Assembly: GCF_000316575.1 (NCBI RefSeq)
Contig: NC_019682.1
Span: 682,001-746,000, forward strand
Direction of reading: 5' to 3'
DNA from: Calothrix sp. PCC 7507
GTDB taxonomy: Bacteria; Cyanobacteriota; Cyanobacteriia; Cyanobacteriales; Nostocaceae
DNA: 64,000 nucleotides
Under the pieces are notes generated by a model. That model saw only the letters and a program-made list of their open reading frames with translations, was not told the DNA's origin and did not search any database. Positions 61,204 to 64,000 of the stretch are shown in pieces; position 1 is the first letter of the stretch; each line of letters opens with the position of its first letter. The position numbers were made by a program, and so were the translations under genes.

Positions 61204-61360
61204 TTAGTTTATAAAAATGGTGGTAATTTAATGAGCGATCGCCATTCAATGATACTCCACGAAAAAGCGTCTGATGTGTCTGGAACCAAAATTTAGCTAA
61301 CGGTATACTTGTTAAATTAAGCTGATAAGCTGTTAATAGCTGATCAAAATAAGCATTCAT
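61151..61360 (-). CDS. Hypothetical ORF, low confidence
   Basis: A 69-codon ORF starting MNAYFDQLLTAYQLNLTSIP, with FYKLIDNILQYVFTDRSL at the end. It looks protein-like, with aromatic and Leu-rich helices. An earlier ATG at 61390 adds ten residues. It diverges from the ROK kinase gene. It may be the first half of a gene continued in the overlapping downstream frame. Confidence 0.35.
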   Translation of the reverse strand: MNAYFDQLLTAYQLNLTSIPLAKFWFQTHQTLFRGVSLNGDRSLNYHHFYKLIDNILQYVFTDRSLKNM

Positions 61361-61421
61361 TTTTTCAACATAAAAGATATATATTCTCAATAGTTATAAA
61401 TGTTTGTAGACGGACTGACTT

Positions 61422-62375
61422 ATGACATTAATTTTAGCGCTGGATTTTGGCGGTACGAAACTGGCCGCAGCGGTAGTAAATCTTGGTTCTAGGGATTGGT
61501 TGCATCATGAACGTCGCTTCTCACCGATGAATGCAGATGCTCACAGTGATTTAGAAATTATGCGATCGCTGATTCATTCCTTGCTACAAGATACCAAACC
61601 AGTAGCTATAGGTGTTAGCTTTGGCGGGCCAGTGGATGCTAAGACGGGAACAGTCAGACTTTCTCATCATGTCTCAGGTTGGGAAGAAATTCCCCTCAAA
61701 GACTTGCTAGAAAAAGAATATGACGTTCCTACTAGTGTAGACAACGATGCCAATGTTGCGGCTTTGGGCGAATATCGTTTTGGGGCTGGTAATGGCTATG
61801 ATAGCCTATTTTACATCACCGTCAGTACTGGTGTGGGTGGTGGTTGGATACTCAATGGTCAGCCTTGGCGGGGTGCAGTGGGGATGGCTGGTGAAATTGG
61901 ACACATGGTTGTAGACCCAGCAGGGCCTGTATGTTTGTGTGGGAAGCGAGGTTGTGTAGAAAGGCTAGCATCGGGGCCTTATATGGCGCAGGATGTGCGG
62001 GAAAAGATGGAAAACGGATTGTCAGGGAAAATAATTAGGGAGATAGTGAGAGACAATTTGGCGTTGGTGACAGGGAAGGTTGTGAGTGAGGCGGCGGCTT
62101 TAGGGGATGAGTTGGCACAGGAGATTTTATATCGCAGTGCTTGGGGCTTGGGTGTGGGGATTGGTAACGTGGCAAATTTGGTTAACCCGCAGTTGTTTGT
62201 GCTGGGCGGGAGTGTGACGAAGGCGGGGACTCGTTGGTGGGATGTAGTGAGGAAGATAGCCAGGGAGACGGCGTTACCAGAAGTTGATTTTGCCATTGTC
62301 CCGGCGGCTTTAGGGGATGATGCACCGTTGTGGGGAGCCGTGGCGTTGGCTGAAATTCACAGAACCAGCGCTTGA
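61422..62375 (+). CDS. ROK family sugar kinase
   Basis: A 317-residue ROK protein, probably a glucokinase or related hexose/N-acyl-sugar kinase. The phosphate-binding loop is ALDFGGTKLAAAVV (7-20). The catalytic Asp lies in VDNDANVAALGEY, the ROK signature in GAVGMAGEIGHMVVDPAG, and the zinc cluster in CLCGKRGCVE. There is no N-terminal DNA-binding domain, so it is an enzyme and not a ROK repressor. The sugar cannot be specified. ATG 61422 lacks a strong ribosome-binding site. The 3' half is noticeably richer in G runs than the 5' half. Confidence 0.9.
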   Translation: MTLILALDFGGTKLAAAVVNLGSRDWLHHERRFSPMNADAHSDLEIMRSLIHSLLQDTKPVAIGVSFGGPVDAKTGTVRLSHHVSGWEEIPLKDLLEKEYDVPTSVDNDANVAALGEYRFGAGNGYDSLFYITVSTGVGGGWILNGQPWRGAVGMAGEIGHMVVDPAGPVCLCGKRGCVERLASGPYMAQDVREKMENGLSGKIIREIVRDNLALVTGKVVSEAAALGDELAQEILYRSAWGLGVGIGNVANLVNPQLFVLGGSVTKAGTRWWDVVRKIARETALPEVDFAIVPAALGDDAPLWGAVALAEIHRTSA

Positions 62376-62418
62376 CTATGCACTTACGTGGCTCAATCCA
62401 AAATCCAAAATGGTATAA

Positions 62419-62805
62419 CTATACCCCATAGACGGCAGCCATTCCCTGTGGCTCATGGCTATACTTCCCACTTTTTGAGGGATGGTAAGTTTCGTTATAG
62501 AGGCAAAGGCTATTGGGATGACGGGTGGTGAATTGCATCATCTGGCGATGGGCTGCACCTCGGAAAAAGTCCATCAAATAACGATCGGATTCCCAGTAAC
62601 TCACCATGACGATTTCTTTGGGACTGCAAATTCCTGCTTTCACTTGAATGCAGCCTGGTGCTTTAGCAGTCGATTGGCGAACACTGTTCAGGTTACGCCA
62701 CAGCCAGAGAAAGCCTGAGCGATCGCGGGCAATCATTCCATTCACAAAGACGATCGCACTTGGATGTTCAGGTAGTTGGATTTGATAAACCGCAGATTTC
62801 AGCAT
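62419..62805 (-). CDS. Dimeric alpha-beta-barrel/DUF4188-like protein
   Basis: A 128-residue protein. The pattern AIVFVNGMIARDRSGFLWLW, QVKAGICSPKEIVMVSYWES, DRYLMDFFRGAAHRQMMQF and LCLYNETYHPSKSGKYS resembles DUF4188 and small ferredoxin-like-fold monooxygenases, in which a W-E-S/AHR region forms the pocket. Such proteins are often controlled by PadR/MarR regulators. It diverges from a PadR gene across a 104-base palindrome-rich spacer, so it is probably that regulator's target. Confidence 0.65.
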   Translation of the reverse strand: MLKSAVYQIQLPEHPSAIVFVNGMIARDRSGFLWLWRNLNSVRQSTAKAPGCIQVKAGICSPKEIVMVSYWESDRYLMDFFRGAAHRQMMQFTTRHPNSLCLYNETYHPSKSGKYSHEPQGMAAVYGV

Positions 62806-62831
62806 GGTGATGTCTCCCAGAAAATTTACAT

Positions 62832-62889
62832 ATTCAATTAGTTGACTATACTAAACACTGTATAATCAATTAATTGAATATGTCAACTA
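62832..62889. promoter_or_regulatory. Interleaved inverted repeats in the PadR divergent promoter
   Basis: Two inverted-repeat pairs overlap here: ATTCAATTA (62832-62840) with TAATTGAAT (62871-62879), and TAGTTGAC (62839-62846) with GTCAACTA (62882-62889). They bracket the putative promoters of both genes and are a likely PadR operator. Confidence 0.55.
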
Positions 62890-62909
62890 GATGGGAGAAC
62901 TGATTGGCG

Positions 62910-63446
62910 ATGGCACTGGCTCATGCAATTTTGGCGACACTGATGGATTGTCCATGCAGTGGGTATGACCTGAGGAAGAGGTTTGAAGGATCGGTAGGAT
63001 TTTTCTGGCAGGCTAGTTTCCAGCAGATTTATCGCGAACTGGGAAAGTTGGAGGAACAGGGGCTAGTGCAGAGTCAGGCGATCGCCCAGCAGGGTCGCCC
63101 AGATAAGAAGGTTTTTGCTGTCACGAGGGATGGTGAAGGGTTTTTAGAGGCTTGGATTCAAACTCCTTGTGAGATCGCACCATTGCGGGATGATCTGCTG
63201 GTGAAGATGTTTGCCGGGTTTGTGGTGCCAAGGGAGACGATACTGACCGAAATCAGGGAGCATCGAGGGCTACACCAAGAGCGGCTGGCAGTTTATCAAC
63301 AGATTCAACAGAATGCCTTTGCCAATCCTGGGAATTTGTCAGAGAAGGATCTGTTTCGCTACTTGACTCTCCGCAATGGCATCCAGTTTGAGATCGGGTG
63401 GCTTGCTTGGTGTGAGGAGGCGATCGCTATATTAAGTGAGAAATAA
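62910..63446 (+). CDS. PadR family transcriptional regulator
   Basis: A 178-residue regulator. The winged helix is at 1-75 (MALAHAILATLMDCPCSGYD, FEGSVGFFWQASFQQIYREL, then EEQGLVQSQAIAQQGRPDKK with the wing VFAVTRDGE). The C-terminal Vir-type helical domain follows (MFAGFVVPRETILTEIREHR). PadR proteins repress neighbouring genes and are relieved by small molecules such as phenolic acids. ATG 62910 gives the usual MALAHAIL start; TTG 62904 is in frame with better ribosome-binding-site spacing (GGGAG six bases away), so two extra residues are possible. Confidence 0.88.
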   Translation: MALAHAILATLMDCPCSGYDLRKRFEGSVGFFWQASFQQIYRELGKLEEQGLVQSQAIAQQGRPDKKVFAVTRDGEGFLEAWIQTPCEIAPLRDDLLVKMFAGFVVPRETILTEIREHRGLHQERLAVYQQIQQNAFANPGNLSEKDLFRYLTLRNGIQFEIGWLAWCEEAIAILSEK

Positions 63447-63508
63447 AACTAACCATGATTTTCCTGCTTGGGAAATTGTAGCGATCGCACCCAATTGTTA
63501 AGCTAACC

Positions 63509-64000
63509 TCAACTTCCCAATTTTCTCAAGAAATCTGCCAACAGAGTCTTAGTCTGAAAACTTGCTCGAATTGTGTCGCTATTGCTGTAATCAACGATGA
63601 CTTCAAATCTTTCAAATTCACCACTTGGATTGTCAACGTTAAGTGTATTCAGTCCGGCAATTGCATCATCAATCCGCTCAAATTCATATTTGATGCCAAA
63701 AAGCGGTACAAGAATTACCTTGGTGATATAACGCTCAAGACAGTTTCTCAGGGTATCCATGAATCTATCGACTTCTTGTTTTGAAACTCGCATTAAAGCT
63801 TGTCGAAGTTTTTCTTTATCTAAAGTAGTAAGAGCAGCCAACTTCTTTGAGGCTTCGGTATAGCTTTCATCGGGAGTTTCTTCGTCAAATTCAATATCAA
63901 AATCAATCTCCTTAAATGCTGCTACTACATCTTTATAAGGGATATAAATAATTGTAAATCCATTATTTCTCAATTGATCTAAAGCTGGTTTTGTGAAATC
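63509..64000 (-). CDS. Hypothetical protein, 5' part beyond window end
   Basis: The frame is open from base 64000 (DFTKPALDQLRNNGFTIIYI) to the stop at 63509, so these are the last ~163 residues of a longer protein; the TTG at 63973 is not its true start. The motif of a Lys-rich helix then GFTIIYIPY resembles the region before the catalytic part in some restriction-type nucleases, but I cannot identify a family. The C-terminal half (VILVPLFGIKYEF, VIVDYSNSDTIRASFQTKTL) is a mixed alpha/beta segment. Confidence 0.6.
   Translation of the reverse strand, partial: DFTKPALDQLRNNGFTIIYIPYKDVVAAFKEIDFDIEFDEETPDESYTEASKKLAALTTLDKEKLRQALMRVSKQEVDRFMDTLRNCLERYITKVILVPLFGIKYEFERIDDAIAGLNTLNVDNPSGEFERFEVIVDYSNSDTIRASFQTKTLLADFLRKLGS

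Overview
The window looks like chromosomal DNA of a filamentous, heterocyst-type cyanobacterium (Nostoc, Anabaena or Calothrix group). The evidence is the very frequent HIP1 octamer GCGATCGC, short heptanucleotide tandem repeats, many small palindromic and terminal-inverted-repeat elements between genes, and cyanobacterial families: a plastid-lipid-associated (PAP/fibrillin) protein, a CruP-type lycopene cyclase paralogue, sucrase/ferredoxin-like and NB-ARC/WD40 proteins. No rRNA, tRNA or CRISPR array was seen.

Layout. 1-5.1 kb: a truncated PAP/fibrillin gene, a lipoprotein, a 23-codon membrane ORF, RNA ligase rtcB, a glycerophosphodiesterase and a methyltransferase. 5.1-8.2 kb: a cobalamin riboswitch and three B12-ring genes, cobG-cobH-cobI; cobG probably starts at a TTG after the riboswitch, not inside it. 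8.4-20 kb: a minus-strand run of five exported proteins, four with DUF11-like repeats and one large predicted outer-membrane beta-barrel with Ig-like domains. This is the best candidate for a poorly described surface system. 20-24.3 kb: a repeat-rich spacer containing a 200-bp element with a 9-bp target duplication, then cruP and a tandem pair of membrane proteins. 24.3-28.5 kb: two small proteins, a MarR/MFS pair and a DrrAB-like ABC exporter followed by the tail of a lost second permease. 28.6-32.5 kb: an FHA-PAS-GAF-GGDEF-EAL c-di-GMP protein and a possible small RNA.

32.5-41.8 kb is an organosulfur-type region: two flavin-dependent (LLM) monooxygenases, a flavin reductase, an amidase, a non-haem iron oxygenase and a TauD-like dioxygenase, with a fatty-acid-hydroxylase-like and a ChrB-like gene among them. 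The divergent monooxygenase/reductase spacer and the tauD upstream region share a 28-bp dyad, which suggests a common regulator. 42.2-48.1 kb: an unusual 848-residue VWA protein with a palindrome between its promoter-like hexamers, a DUF485/ActP acetate-type permease pair and an aspartoacylase-like gene. 48.3-57.5 kb: a 14-repeat WD40 STAND ATPase, an array of small secreted proteins including a decayed paralogue, a PIN toxin-antitoxin pair and a glycine-rich secreted protein. 57.8-64 kb: an ABC exporter, a sucrase/ferredoxin-like protein, two weak AT-rich ORFs, a ROK sugar kinase, a PadR regulator divergent from a small monooxygenase-like gene, and a gene that runs off the end.

All family names come from reading motifs by eye. 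No database search or structure prediction was run.
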